Below are positions 1-6,170 of a DNA stretch of 22,069 bases, piece after piece (the stretch's first letter is position 1; every line of letters begins with the position of its first letter). The DNA lies in the IMG/VR virus record IMGVR_UViG_3300013133_000784, positions 1 to 22,069 of that record; one strand, given 5' to 3'. The notes beneath the pieces were generated by a model. The model saw only the letters and a program-made list of their open reading frames with translations. It searched no databases and was not told the origin of the DNA. A program made the translations under genes and the position numbers. Source of the stretch: a virus.

Positions 1-59
1 ACTGTGTCCTTACCGGACCCAGCCCGACCAGATACTCCAATGATTCTGCTCTTGTGCAT
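1..59 (-). CDS. Deoxynucleoside monophosphate kinase-like P-loop protein, N-terminal fragment
   Basis: Only the first 19 complete codons are inside the window; the gene runs off the left edge. They read M-H-K-S-R-I-I-G-V-S-G-R-A-G-S-G-K-D-T, a hydrophobic first strand followed by a P-loop whose G-x-x-G-S-G-K-D-T form (Asp after Lys) is typical of phage dNMP kinases such as T4 gp1, which also has a GK-D-T loop near its N-terminus. These enzymes phosphorylate dNMPs for phage DNA synthesis, which suits the replication neighbourhood. The ATG at 59 is 6 bp past the stop of the upstream gene and has a GAGG ribosome binding site inside that gene's end. Other small P-loop kinases cannot be excluded from so short a piece. 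Confidence 0.6.
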   Translation of the reverse strand, partial: MHKSRIIGVSGRAGSGKDT

Positions 60-65
60 GGTGCC

Positions 66-413
66 TCACAGACCGTAGCGTACAGCGTCGCTCAGAGTGA
101 TCCGATAGATGGCGTCGCTACGAAACGTTTGACCAAGGGTGTTCAGTTCTCGGATCTCGCGGTCGAAGTAGGCCGCACGCTCGACACAGGCTTTGAAGAA
201 CAGGGCCCGCTCGTTGAGAGACACGTTGTCGGACAGGGCGATCATCAGGGTGACGGCATCGGCCTTGTCAGGGATCTCGTTGTTCATGCGCTCGATGAGT
301 TGCTTGTACGAGGTCTCCAGGCCGTGGATGCGCTCCTTGATGAGCTTGCGTAGGACATCGCCCTGCGCCGTGATGTAGTCCCCGCCTCTTGCGTCAATAA
401 TCTCTTGTTTCAT
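66..413 (-). CDS. Hypothetical protein, 115 aa
   Basis: I do not recognise this protein. It is highly charged and probably all-helical, with no membrane segment, cysteine cluster or known motif. Helical stretches are predicted by eye around residues 15-45 (rich in K/E/R, ending near a run of Asn and Glu) and 66-95. The ATG at 413 has a good GAGG site 6 nt upstream (GAGAGGCTTAG before ATG). It begins 9 bp after the sbcC stop and ends 6 bp before the putative dNMP kinase, so it is almost certainly cotranscribed with both. Codon usage looks like its neighbours. Confidence 0.75.
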   Translation of the reverse strand: MKQEIIDARGGDYITAQGDVLRKLIKERIHGLETSYKQLIERMNNEIPDKADAVTLMIALSDNVSLNERALFFKACVERAAYFDREIRELNTLGQTFRSDAIYRITLSDAVRYGL

Positions 414-422
414 CTAAGCCTC

Positions 423-2354
423 TCAGGTACCAGCCAGGGAGCTAATCCCGTTTTCCTTCACGAGAGTAATCTGCTGGGAGAACAATTCTTTGAAGTCCGC
501 CTTGTGCGTCACGACGAAGACAGTCCGGTACCTGGACTTCTGGTCGTTCAGGAGCCTTACTATAGCCTCTGTACCGCTCCGGTCAATAGACTCGAACGGC
601 TCGTCCAGGAAGCGCCAGGGAAGCTGTTTGGCGGTCCTGAACTGCGCCAGGTCACCAAGGGACATGGCGATGACCAAGTCGGCTCTGGCGCGCTCCCCGG
701 TGCTGGAACCGCGATATGAGTCGGAACCGTGCGCCTGCTGGCAGGTGATGCTGAACTTCTCCTTCTCCGACCCGCTCTTGAGCGTGGACTTGGTGGAGAA
801 GTTGATCGTCATCTCGCCGTTGGTGAGGAGAGATGAGTAATACTTGGCACGATCGTTTAGAATAGGTGTCACATAGTCAAGCATGAAGCTGCGAAGGCCA
901 GCAGGGCTGAACCCGGACACCCAGAAGCCGCAAAGCTTTGCCTCGTGCTCAGCCTTTGCAATCTCCGCCTCGTGGGTCTGAACTGTCTCCTCGGTCTTCT
1001 GGACAAGTGCTTCCTTCTTCACGATCATGGCGTCGAAGTCGTGGGACTCGATGGTGCCCTCGGTGTCCAACTTGGCTAGAGCAGCCTGTTCCCGAACCAG
1101 GTCAGCCGTGGCGCGGGTGTGAAGCTGCTTGACCGTGAGAAGCTTGTCCAACTTCGACTTGACGGCAGACTCGGCGAAACGAAGCTGCTGCGCCCGGTCA
1201 CGCATTTCTGTGACGGTAGTCATAGTGTAGAGCTCCAAGGAACGCTTCTCGTCCTTGAGAACAGAAACGTTTCCCCTGGACTGCTCCATCTTTTTAGATA
1301 GATCGACGAGGCTAGCCGAGAGCCGGGACTTCACCTCGGCAATGTGGTCCTCCGGCACCGCTTGGAAGCAGTGGTCACACGTAGAGGTCAACTGGTCGGC
1401 CTGGTCTCGCTCGTCCTGAACCTTGTCCTTCTGGGACTGAACCACGGCAAGGGCGATGTGCTCGTCACGGATCTTGGCATCCTTGCGGGATAGGGCCGTG
1501 TTGAGAGGCGCAAGGTACTCAGTCTCGATCTCCGTCTCTAGCTTGTTGGCACGCGTACGGTAGTCGTAGTGCTCGTTCACTAGGTCTTGCTCAGCAGCAA
1601 GCTGGGTAGTGAAGCCCTCCAGTTCAGAGGTTAGCTCTTGGATGCGGGTTTCGTGACCGGCACGAGCCTGCTGCGTCCTGAGACGAGACTGCTCAAGCAT
1701 GTTCCTGAGGTTGTCGATGTCCGTGTTCAGCGCGGCCAAGTGCTGGCGGCACTGCGTGATGTGGCCCGTGTGTGCCACGATGGACCCTTCCAGGGCCTTG
1801 AGCTTGACGCGGGAAGCCTCGTGAGCCTGGGATAGCTGCTCCGTCTGAAGCAGGGACTCTAGCAACTCCTTGATGGCCTTGTCGGTCATGTTCGCCACCT
1901 TGATACCGGCTCCAGGCATCATGGCCCGGAAGGTATCAAAGTTGAACCCAATCAACTGGTTCACGACCTCCTGCATCGAGGACATCTTACCAGTGGTGCC
2001 CAAGGGCAAACCGTTCATCTTGACTACCAAGTCGTTAGGTTTCCTGGTGCGCGTGTCAAGCCTGTGGCGCGAGACGACATACGTTCGACCGTGCTCGGTG
2101 AGCGTCAACGCCACCGCACAGTCCTTACCGGCCCTGGTGTTGACCACGTCATCTGCGGACAGCCCGCGAACGGTCTCACCCCACAGACACCAGCAGATAG
2201 CCTCGAAGATCAAGCTCTTACCAGACCCGTTCGAGTCGGCAGTTGGGTTGTCCTTGTTGACTCCAGTGACAAGGATGAGCCCAGGCTTGTTCAGAGGCAG
2301 CGTGATGTCACCGATAGACCCGAAGTTCTCAATCTTGAGGCTTGTTAGTTCCAT
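423..2354 (-). CDS. sbcC: SbcC/Rad50-like ATPase of the SbcCD exonuclease (T4 gp46-like)
   Basis: 643-residue SMC-type ATPase, the expected partner of the SbcD gene upstream; together they would process DNA ends and hairpins for recombination. Visible parts in order: Walker A S-N-G-S-G-K-S at about 41-47; a long coiled coil from about 160 to 320; a zinc hook C-D-H-C at about 326-329 (CxxC form); a returning coiled coil; ABC signature S-S-T-G-E-R-A at about 550-556; Walker B F-L-D-E-P-F-E-S-I-D at about 582-591; and an H-loop V-V-T-H-K near 614-618. The size is close to phage gp46 and far shorter than E. coli SbcC, meaning short coiled-coil arms. The ORF extends upstream to 2441, but the conserved N-terminus M-E-L-T-S-L-K-I-E-N-F-G starts at 2354, with GGAG 7 nt before it. 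It overlaps the 76-aa gene by 26 bp. Confidence 0.95.
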   Translation of the reverse strand: MELTSLKIENFGSIGDITLPLNKPGLILVTGVNKDNPTADSNGSGKSLIFEAICWCLWGETVRGLSADDVVNTRAGKDCAVALTLTEHGRTYVVSRHRLDTRTRKPNDLVVKMNGLPLGTTGKMSSMQEVVNQLIGFNFDTFRAMMPGAGIKVANMTDKAIKELLESLLQTEQLSQAHEASRVKLKALEGSIVAHTGHITQCRQHLAALNTDIDNLRNMLEQSRLRTQQARAGHETRIQELTSELEGFTTQLAAEQDLVNEHYDYRTRANKLETEIETEYLAPLNTALSRKDAKIRDEHIALAVVQSQKDKVQDERDQADQLTSTCDHCFQAVPEDHIAEVKSRLSASLVDLSKKMEQSRGNVSVLKDEKRSLELYTMTTVTEMRDRAQQLRFAESAVKSKLDKLLTVKQLHTRATADLVREQAALAKLDTEGTIESHDFDAMIVKKEALVQKTEETVQTHEAEIAKAEHEAKLCGFWVSGFSPAGLRSFMLDYVTPILNDRAKYYSSLLTNGEMTINFSTKSTLKSGSEKEKFSITCQQAHGSDSYRGSSTGERARADLVIAMSLGDLAQFRTAKQLPWRFLDEPFESIDRSGTEAIVRLLNDQKSRYRTVFVVTHKADFKELFSQQITLVKENGISSLAGT

Positions 2355-2559
2355 CAGCAGGCTCCGTGATTGTGCAGAACGCACGCAGGGCGTAGTCACC
2401 GGTGCCGAGGCGAGCAACCTTGCCACGAAGCTGGTCAGCAATCGCCTTGGAGATTAGGTCAGCCAAGTCTAGCTCACCCTTGACGGTCAGGGTCAGGTCT
2501 ACCGACACGTTGATGACGTGCTTGGGAGCCTTGTCGATGACTACGTTGATCTTACTCAT
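2329..2559 (-). CDS. Hypothetical protein, 76 aa
   Basis: Unrecognised small soluble protein. It starts M-S-K-I-N-V-V-I-D-K and has alternating hydrophobic residues suggestive of beta strands (V-N-V-S-V-D-L-T-L-T-V-K around residues 15-26), then an amphipathic helix (L-A-D-L-I-S-K-A-I-A-D-Q-L). The start at 2559 was chosen over an upstream one at 2604 because GAGGTGCTG stands directly before this ATG. It begins 8 bp after the stop of the repeat-bearing gene and overlaps the sbcC start by 26 bp, so sbcC translation is likely coupled to it. Similar little genes often sit next to gp46/gp47 in phages, but I cannot assign a role. Confidence 0.75.
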   Translation of the reverse strand: MSKINVVIDKAPKHVINVSVDLTLTVKGELDLADLISKAIADQLRGKVARLGTGDYALRAFCTITEPADGTNKPQD

Positions 2560-2567
2560 CCAGCACC

Positions 2568-2870
2568 TCAGTCGGGACACATTGGACAGGCGCCAGCAGA
2601 CCACGGATGGTCACAGGACCGAGACCAAGTCAGGAAGTACTGTACGTCATTCGGGTCCATGCCAAACTTCTTGGCTAGGTGAGCATAGAGCCGTTCACGA
2701 TGGCCCTTAGCAAACTCCCAGCCTCCGGAGACACGGCGGCGAACCTTAGCTTCATACTTCTCCTTCTCAGCGCGAATCTTCGCACCAAGCACCTGACGCT
2801 CCGTGACTGCTTTCATTGTTGACCCCGCTTTCATTGTTGACCCTGCTTTCATTGTTGACCCCACGTTCAT
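2568..2870 (-). CDS. Hypothetical basic protein with N-terminal G-S-T-M-K-A repeats and C-terminal Cys/His knuckle
   Basis: Unrecognised protein of up to 100 residues. The N-terminus is encoded by an 18-bp tandem repeat and reads M-N-V followed by three copies of G-S-T-M-K-A. The body is basic and helical (residues about 20-60, many K/R/E). The C-terminus has C-D-H-x8-C-x-x-C, which could bind zinc. Four in-frame ATG codons, one per repeat (2870, 2852, 2834, 2816), could serve as start. The first overlaps the stop of the 27-aa membrane peptide (ATGA), which favours coupled starting at 2870; the last, giving 82 residues, is where the non-repeat sequence begins. Each ATG is preceded by a G-run about 6 nt upstream, a weak ribosome binding site. 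Which starts are used cannot be decided from sequence. Confidence 0.7.
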   Translation of the reverse strand: MNVGSTMKAGSTMKAGSTMKAVTERQVLGAKIRAEKEKYEAKVRRRVSGGWEFAKGHRERLYAHLAKKFGMDPNDVQYFLTWSRSCDHPWSAGACPMCPD

Positions 2871-2882
2871 TGTTGACCACAC
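2811..2882. repeat. Four tandem 18-bp direct repeats
   Basis: Four head-to-tail units of 18 bp (2811-2828, 2829-2846, 2847-2864, 2865-2882). The plus-strand unit is TTTCATTGTTGACCCCGC; the second unit differs at one position, the third at one and the fourth at several positions near its edges. Because 18 is a multiple of three, the repeat stays in frame in the minus-strand gene and gives repeated G-S-T-M-K-A. On the minus strand each unit carries a G-run, TCAACA and ATGA, so each contains a start codon overlapped by a TGA in another frame. The repeat therefore duplicates a gene junction. Slipped-strand expansion is the simplest origin; protein-binding iterons are an alternative. Confidence 0.9.
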
Positions 2883-2950
2883 AGGAATCCTAGCTGGAAG
2901 GCTAGGAGTACCGCGATGATGAAGAAGAAGACATCGATTTCGCGCATCAT
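2867..2950 (-). CDS. 27-residue single-span membrane peptide
   Basis: A very short ORF encoding M-M-R-E-I-D-V-F-F-F-I-I-A-V-L-L-A-F-Q-L then G-F-L-C-G-Q-Q. Residues about 7-24 form one hydrophobic membrane span with a charged N-terminus. Its ATG at 2950 overlaps the TGA stop of the 56-aa membrane gene (TGATGATG), and its own TGA overlaps the first ATG of the repeat-bearing gene (ATGA). This nose-to-tail arrangement at both ends, in a genome where almost every junction looks like this, is the main reason to believe it. No good ribosome binding site is visible, so translation would depend on coupling. It is too short for standard gene finders. A purely non-coding spacer is the alternative. Confidence 0.5.
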   Translation of the reverse strand: MMREIDVFFFIIAVLLAFQLGFLCGQQ

Positions 2951-3117
2951 CGACGCCGCATGGCGAGCGAAACAATCAATCCGACGAGAGCCCCGTACAT
3001 CACGTGCAATACGAAACGCTCGGTGTCGATGGGTGCTGCTGTGCCAATGTCCTCACGGGCAGGGCAGGCAACAAGAGCCAGGGCGACGAAGGCAAGAATG
3101 CGGGTCACGTTCTTCAT
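2947..3117 (-). CDS. Small membrane or lipoprotein-like protein, 56 aa
   Basis: Starts M-K-N-V-T-R-I-L-A-F-V-A-L-A-L-V-A-C: a basic N-terminus, hydrophobic stretch and L-V-A-C, which fits a lipobox with Cys18 as the lipidated residue. A short polar stretch (P-A-R-E-D-I-G) is followed by a second hydrophobic segment at about residues 36-52 and an M-R-R-R end. So it may be a lipoprotein with a C-terminal anchor, or a two-span membrane protein with the Arg-rich end in the cytoplasm. The ATG at 3117 has AGGA 6 nt upstream; a GTG at 3129 overlaps the sbcD stop but has no such site. Function unknown. Lipobox-bearing small phage proteins include Rz1 spanins, but a proline-rich Rz1-like body is not seen here. 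Confidence 0.7.
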   Translation of the reverse strand: MKNVTRILAFVALALVACPAREDIGTAAPIDTERFVLHVMYGALVGLIVSLAMRRR

Positions 3118-3125
3118 GTTGTTCC

Positions 3126-4226
3126 TCACGCGTTGGAAGTAACCAGCAAGGTCTTACCGTAGGCTACAAGCTGGTCCTCTTCGACTTCCGGAAGGTTGGC
3201 CTTCAACCACGCTTCGTTGGACTTGACCCAAGCTACTACCATGGCTGACGGGGAAAGGTTTTCCTCGGACAGCTCCATCGCAGTCTGCGCTACTTCAGGA
3301 GGTACGTACATCACTTCGCAGTTCTGGGAGCCGGACTTCTTCCGCAGTTCGTCCAACTCCGTTGGAGTATGCTTCTTCTGCGTGAGAAGTCGAACGAAAT
3401 CCTGCGGACGTGCAGCCTCGTGGTCCTCCTTGCAGAGGATGAACTTAGGCGCACTAGTTTCGATGTGCTCGAACGTGACGTGGTCCGTGTAGAGCTTCAC
3501 ATGGAGGAAGCCACGACGAGAGTTCACGTCGCCCCAATTGTGTTGGTGAGATGCACCCACGTACCAACCGTTCTGGAAGAGTTGCTGGTGCTCGTGGTAG
3601 TGCCCGAAGAAGCAGGCAGTGAACTTCTGCCACGGGATGTCTCCCACGGAGAGGTCAGTGTCACTAACCAGCACGTAATCAGATCCTACACGGGCACCCT
3701 GAATACCGAGGTGGGCGAACAGTACGTGTGGTTCATCCGGCTTCGTAAGCTCCGCCAGTTCTTTGATCTCCTTCACAGCCTTGTCACGGTCGTCTGTGTA
3801 GGGGACAAAGGAGTACCGGATGAGGTCTCTACGAGAACCAGGTACCGTGATCGACCTGGAGGTGCTCCAGTCAAACACTTGGTGGGCAAACACATGCAGG
3901 CTGTGAACCATGCCTTCTCTGTCCGAGTAGTCATGGTTGCCTGGAATCATCCGCACCTTCGCCGACATGTCCCTGATGGCATCATACATCAGGTTCAACG
4001 CTACGGTAGGCACAGCCTCTCGAACGTGGAACAGGTCGCCACAGAAGAACACGTTCTTGATGCCGTGTTCGCGAGCGAATGCGTCGATCTCCTTGATGAC
4101 CTCATACGCCGCGAACAGCCTGGAGTTCACGAAGTGCCCCTCGTGCGGGACTTTCTTGGCTCCGAACGGAAAGGTGTGTGCGTGGTGGTCAGAGAACACC
4201 AAGAACTCGTCAACCATCACTGGCAT
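3126..4226 (-). CDS. sbcD: SbcD/Mre11-like metallophosphoesterase nuclease (T4 gp47-like)
   Basis: 366-residue calcineurin-like nuclease, the catalytic partner of SbcC. The metal-binding motifs of the Mre11 family are all present: D-x-H in F-S-D-H-H-A-H (about 13-15), G-D-L-F-H (63-67), G-N-H-D (96-99), F-A-H-L-G (His172) and G-H-Y-H (208-211). The C-terminal third would contact SbcC. The reading frame is open back to an ATG at 4244, but that one lacks a ribosome binding site; the ATG at 4226 has AGGAG about 9 nt upstream, and one at 4217 overlaps the stop of the 57-aa gene (TGATG). I prefer 4226. SbcD and SbcC are separated here by four small genes, whereas in T4 47 and 46 lie close together. 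Confidence 0.95.
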   Translation of the reverse strand: MPVMVDEFLVFSDHHAHTFPFGAKKVPHEGHFVNSRLFAAYEVIKEIDAFAREHGIKNVFFCGDLFHVREAVPTVALNLMYDAIRDMSAKVRMIPGNHDYSDREGMVHSLHVFAHQVFDWSTSRSITVPGSRRDLIRYSFVPYTDDRDKAVKEIKELAELTKPDEPHVLFAHLGIQGARVGSDYVLVSDTDLSVGDIPWQKFTACFFGHYHEHQQLFQNGWYVGASHQHNWGDVNSRRGFLHVKLYTDHVTFEHIETSAPKFILCKEDHEAARPQDFVRLLTQKKHTPTELDELRKKSGSQNCEVMYVPPEVAQTAMELSEENLSPSAMVVAWVKSNEAWLKANLPEVEEDQLVAYGKTLLVTSNA

Positions 4227-4390
4227 GACTCCACTCTCCTCCATTCACGAATGGCTGGAACGATGTTACGTGCCAATGGGGTGAGCAGGAGCAAGGTTAG
4301 ACACACGACACCCACAGCAGCAAACATGAAGCACCCGCAACCGGCAATGTCGGGTGCTTCATTGATGGTAGCATTGCTGGGAAGTTCCAT
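4217..4390 (-). CDS. 57-residue single-span membrane protein
   Basis: A short ORF that starts M-E-L-P-S-N-A-T-I-N. It has a polar N-terminus of about 15 residues, a G-C-G-C turn, one hydrophobic span (about residues 21-39, A-V-G-V-V-C-L-T-L-L-L-L) and a basic C-terminus ending W-R-R-V-E-S-C-Q. The start is convincing: AGAGG stands about 6 nt before the ATG, which comes 1 bp after the previous stop (TGACATG). The end overlaps the sbcD start by 10 bp. By the positive-inside rule the basic tail is cytoplasmic. Odd feature: a 12-bp perfect inverted repeat (4326-4362) lies within its coding sequence. No function is recognised. Confidence 0.65.
   Translation of the reverse strand: MELPSNATINEAPDIAGCGCFMFAAVGVVCLTLLLLTPLARNIVPAIREWRRVESCQ
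4326..4362 (-). other. 12-bp perfect hairpin within the 57-aa gene
   Basis: The arms are ATGAAGCACCCG (4326-4337) and CGGGTGCTTCAT (4351-4362), fully complementary, with a 13-nt loop at 4338-4350. In the minus-strand transcript this makes a GC-rich stem starting about 28 nt after the start of the 57-aa ORF and about 100 nt before sbcD. The RNA after the stem is G-T-T-T-G-C-T-G, too poor in U for a classic intrinsic terminator. It could slow ribosomes, block exonucleases or be a protein target. A 12-bp perfect stem is far beyond what chance would give in 22 kb. Confidence 0.8.
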
Positions 4391-4391
4391 G

Positions 4392-4649
4392 TCAACCTCT
4401 TTGATGTTTATGAAGGGTACGGACTAGGTAGCGGATGAACCTTCCGACAAGCGAACCAACGCCAGAAAGCACCAACACAACCAGTAGGATGGGCCATACA
4501 GCAGCGAGAGCCAAGACGATTATCCCCTCCGTGGAAGCTGCCATCATGGTGTAGGGTGTAGGGTCTGCATACCTGACTGCCGTGGCAGTCACGATTGCAC
4601 AGACGAGTCCGATCAAGGCGTAGATGAAGACGGGCAAGTAGAACGACAT
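4392..4649 (-). CDS. Two-span small membrane protein, 85 aa
   Basis: Begins M-S-F-Y-L-P-V-F-I-Y-A-L-I-G-L-V-C. Two hydrophobic segments are clear: residues about 4-25, and about 43-70 (I-I-V-L-A-L-A-A-V-W-P-I-L-L-V-V-L-V-L), joined by a short polar loop (R-Y-A-D-P-T-P-Y), followed by a strongly basic tail (R-F-I-R-Y-L-V-R-T-L-H-K-H-Q-R-G). The start at 4649 was chosen over 4712 because GAGGG precedes it by 5 nt and because the upstream gene ends just 7 bp before. Two spans plus a basic tail resemble class II holins, but no lysis genes are nearby and the position inside a recombination operon argues for another role. Function unknown. Confidence 0.75.
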   Translation of the reverse strand: MSFYLPVFIYALIGLVCAIVTATAVRYADPTPYTMMAASTEGIIVLALAAVWPILLVVLVLSGVGSLVGRFIRYLVRTLHKHQRG

Positions 4650-4656
4650 GTCACCC

Positions 4657-5028
4657 TCACTTCTCGATCTCAGCGAGAACCAGTTGAACAGTCTCGGAAC
4701 TGTGGGAGGCAAGCATGCGTCTCGCCGCTTTCTTCAGCGATTCTAGCTTGCGTTCCGCGTTCACAGCACGCGCCTTCATCTTAGCAGCTTCGTCAGGAAT
4801 CGGCCGAGACGAAAGCATGCAGTCCAATTCCACGGCGATAGACAGGAGTTCGCCCTCAAAGAAGTCCTTCAGGCGCTCCGACTCCTTCAACCGCTTGAGG
4901 ACGTTGATGAGCGTTTCGAGAGTATCACCGGCTCCATCCCAAGCAGGCTCAGGTACGCCGCTTCTGAACGACGCGAGAGTTGCTTCTGCGTTCTGTAGCT
5001 CGGCTTCGATGTCTAGAGGCTTGCTCAC
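4657..5028 (-). CDS. Hypothetical coiled-coil protein, 123 aa (GTG start)
   Basis: Unrecognised soluble helical protein. Helices with heptad-like spacing occur at about residues 5-25, 38-70 ([16 protein letters not shown]) and 80-120 ([20 protein letters not shown]). The start is GTG at 5028, overlapping the recA stop codon (GTGA), with GAGG 7 nt upstream inside recA. Tight coupling to RecA suggests it is made with RecA and could be a recombination accessory, but the sequence itself gives no function. Confidence 0.8.
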   Translation of the reverse strand: MSKPLDIEAELQNAEATLASFRSGVPEPAWDGAGDTLETLINVLKRLKESERLKDFFEGELLSIAVELDCMLSSRPIPDEAAKMKARAVNAERKLESLKKAARRMLASHSSETVQLVLAEIEK

Positions 5029-6095
5029 TCCGCAGCCTCAGCGACGCGAGGCACAGGAGACTTAAGGCGGTAGTGCTTACGCACCTCTGCGTCCACAGCC
5101 CTCAGCATGTCTGGATGGCTGGCCAGGAACGCGGCAGCATTCACGGCACCCTGACCGATGCGCTCACCCTGGTACGAGTACCATGCGCCTGCACGCTCGA
5201 TGAAGCCTAGCTGGGTTCCAAGCTCCAGAACATCGGTCGCATAGTTGACACCCTTGCCGAACATGATGTCGAACTCCACCTCACGGAAAGGAGGAGCGAC
5301 CTTGTTCTTCACGACCTTGACACGCGTGCGGTTACCCACGGTCTCTTCACCCTGCTTGATCGCACTGATCCTGCGAATGTCCAGGCGAAGGCTTGCGTAG
5401 AACTTGAGCGCGTTACCACCCGTGGTCGTCTCGGGCGAGCCGAACATGACGCCGATCTTCATGCGAATCTGGTTGATGAAGATCAGGATGGTGTTCGTCT
5501 TGGACGCGATGCCTGCGAGCTTGCGGAGCGCCTGGCTCATCAGTCGGGCCTGAAGACCTACGTGAGAGTCACCCATCTCACCTTCGATCTCAGCCTTGGG
5601 CACCAGTGCCGCTACCGAGTCGATTACGACGATGTCGAAACCGCCCGACGCGACAAAGGTTTCCGCGATGTCCAGTGCCTGCTCACCGTTGTCCGGCTGG
5701 GACAGAACGACGGAGTCCATGTCCACACCGAGGGCGCGTGCGTAGCCAGGGTCCAGTGCGTGCTCAGCGTCGATGAACGCCGCTGCGCCACCAAGCCTCT
5801 GGATCTCAGCAATCGCATGTAGCGTGAGCGTCGTCTTTCCGCTCGACTCCGGGCCGTAGATCTCAATCACACGACCACGAGGATAGCCACCGACTCCGAG
5901 TGCAACGTCGAGACTCAGAGAGCCCGTGGACACTGCCTCAACGTCAGGGAGCGGATGTGCGCTGAACACGAACGCTGCTCCGTCGCCATGTTCCTTGGCA
6001 ACCCTGTCGAGTGCAGCCTTGCGTGCAAGCTCCTTGGACGTGAAGTTACCTGCGCTGATCTTCTCTTCCTTCTTTTCGTCTTTCTTGAATGCCAT
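5025..6095 (-). CDS. recA: RecA recombinase (bacterial type)
   Basis: 356 residues, essentially full-length compared with E. coli RecA (353). It polymerises on ssDNA and drives ATP-dependent strand exchange. Walker [10 protein letters not shown] is at about 81-89, Walker [11 protein letters not shown] at 155-164, loop L1 ([14 protein letters not shown]) at 171-184 and loop L2 ([15 protein letters not shown]) at 217-231; the C-terminal I-G-Q-G motif is also kept. It resembles bacterial RecA much more than T4 UvsX. The acidic C-terminal tail of E. coli RecA is not evident. The ATG at 6095 has GGAG 7 nt upstream; the ORF extends to 6122 only because the leader happens to be open. A structured leader (6116-6170) separates it from ssb. 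Confidence 0.97.
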   Translation of the reverse strand: MAFKKDEKKEEKISAGNFTSKELARKAALDRVAKEHGDGAAFVFSAHPLPDVEAVSTGSLSLDVALGVGGYPRGRVIEIYGPESSGKTTLTLHAIAEIQRLGGAAAFIDAEHALDPGYARALGVDMDSVVLSQPDNGEQALDIAETFVASGGFDIVVIDSVAALVPKAEIEGEMGDSHVGLQARLMSQALRKLAGIASKTNTILIFINQIRMKIGVMFGSPETTTGGNALKFYASLRLDIRRISAIKQGEETVGNRTRVKVVKNKVAPPFREVEFDIMFGKGVNYATDVLELGTQLGFIERAGAWYSYQGERIGQGAVNAAAFLASHPDMLRAVDAEVRKHYRLKSPVPRVAEAAE

Positions 6096-6115
6096 GTTGT
6101 GCTCCGTAAATAGAA

Positions 6116-6170
6116 CGGGCACACAACTACCGAAGTAATCATGTGCCCGCAGGTTACCTCAGGTAGTTGT
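6116..6170 (-). promoter_or_regulatory. recA leader with two interleaved perfect stems (possible pseudoknot or attenuator)
   Basis: The 75-nt gap between ssb and recA holds two perfect inverted repeats that interleave. In minus-strand RNA order: ACAACTACC (6170-6162), a 12-nt spacer, CGGGCACA (6149-6142), a 10-nt spacer, GGTAGTTGT (6131-6123), then GTGCCCG (6122-6116). The first pairs with the third (9 bp) and the second with the fourth (7-8 bp, sharing base 6123). The second stem is followed by U-rich TTCTATTT and could act as a weak intrinsic terminator. The recA ribosome binding site (GGAG, about 6103-6106) lies just beyond. Arms pair exactly; the function is inferred. Confidence 0.6.

Noticed and set aside
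2811-2882. CRISPR array
   Set aside because: The 18-bp units are directly adjacent with no unique spacers.
2811-2882. Plus-strand promoters from the repeated TTGACC
   Set aside because: TTGACC recurs only because the unit is tandem, no suitable minus-10 follows, and no plus-strand genes exist.
2888-2907. 7-bp hairpin TCCTAGC/GCTAGGA beside the tandem repeat
   Set aside because: Chance-level size, no U-tract after it, and it lies within the 27-aa ORF.
3369-4427. 352-residue open frame on the plus strand
   Set aside because: It is the antisense shadow of sbcD, whose metal-binding motifs are unmistakable; it has no recognisable domain or ribosome binding site.
4392-4649. Holin
   Set aside because: Two membrane spans and a basic tail are suggestive, but there is no endolysin or spanin pair nearby and the gene lies in a recombination operon.
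6096-6122. Nine-residue upstream extension of RecA
   Set aside because: It has no ribosome binding site, runs into the structured leader, and the ATG at 6095 has GGAG at ideal spacing.
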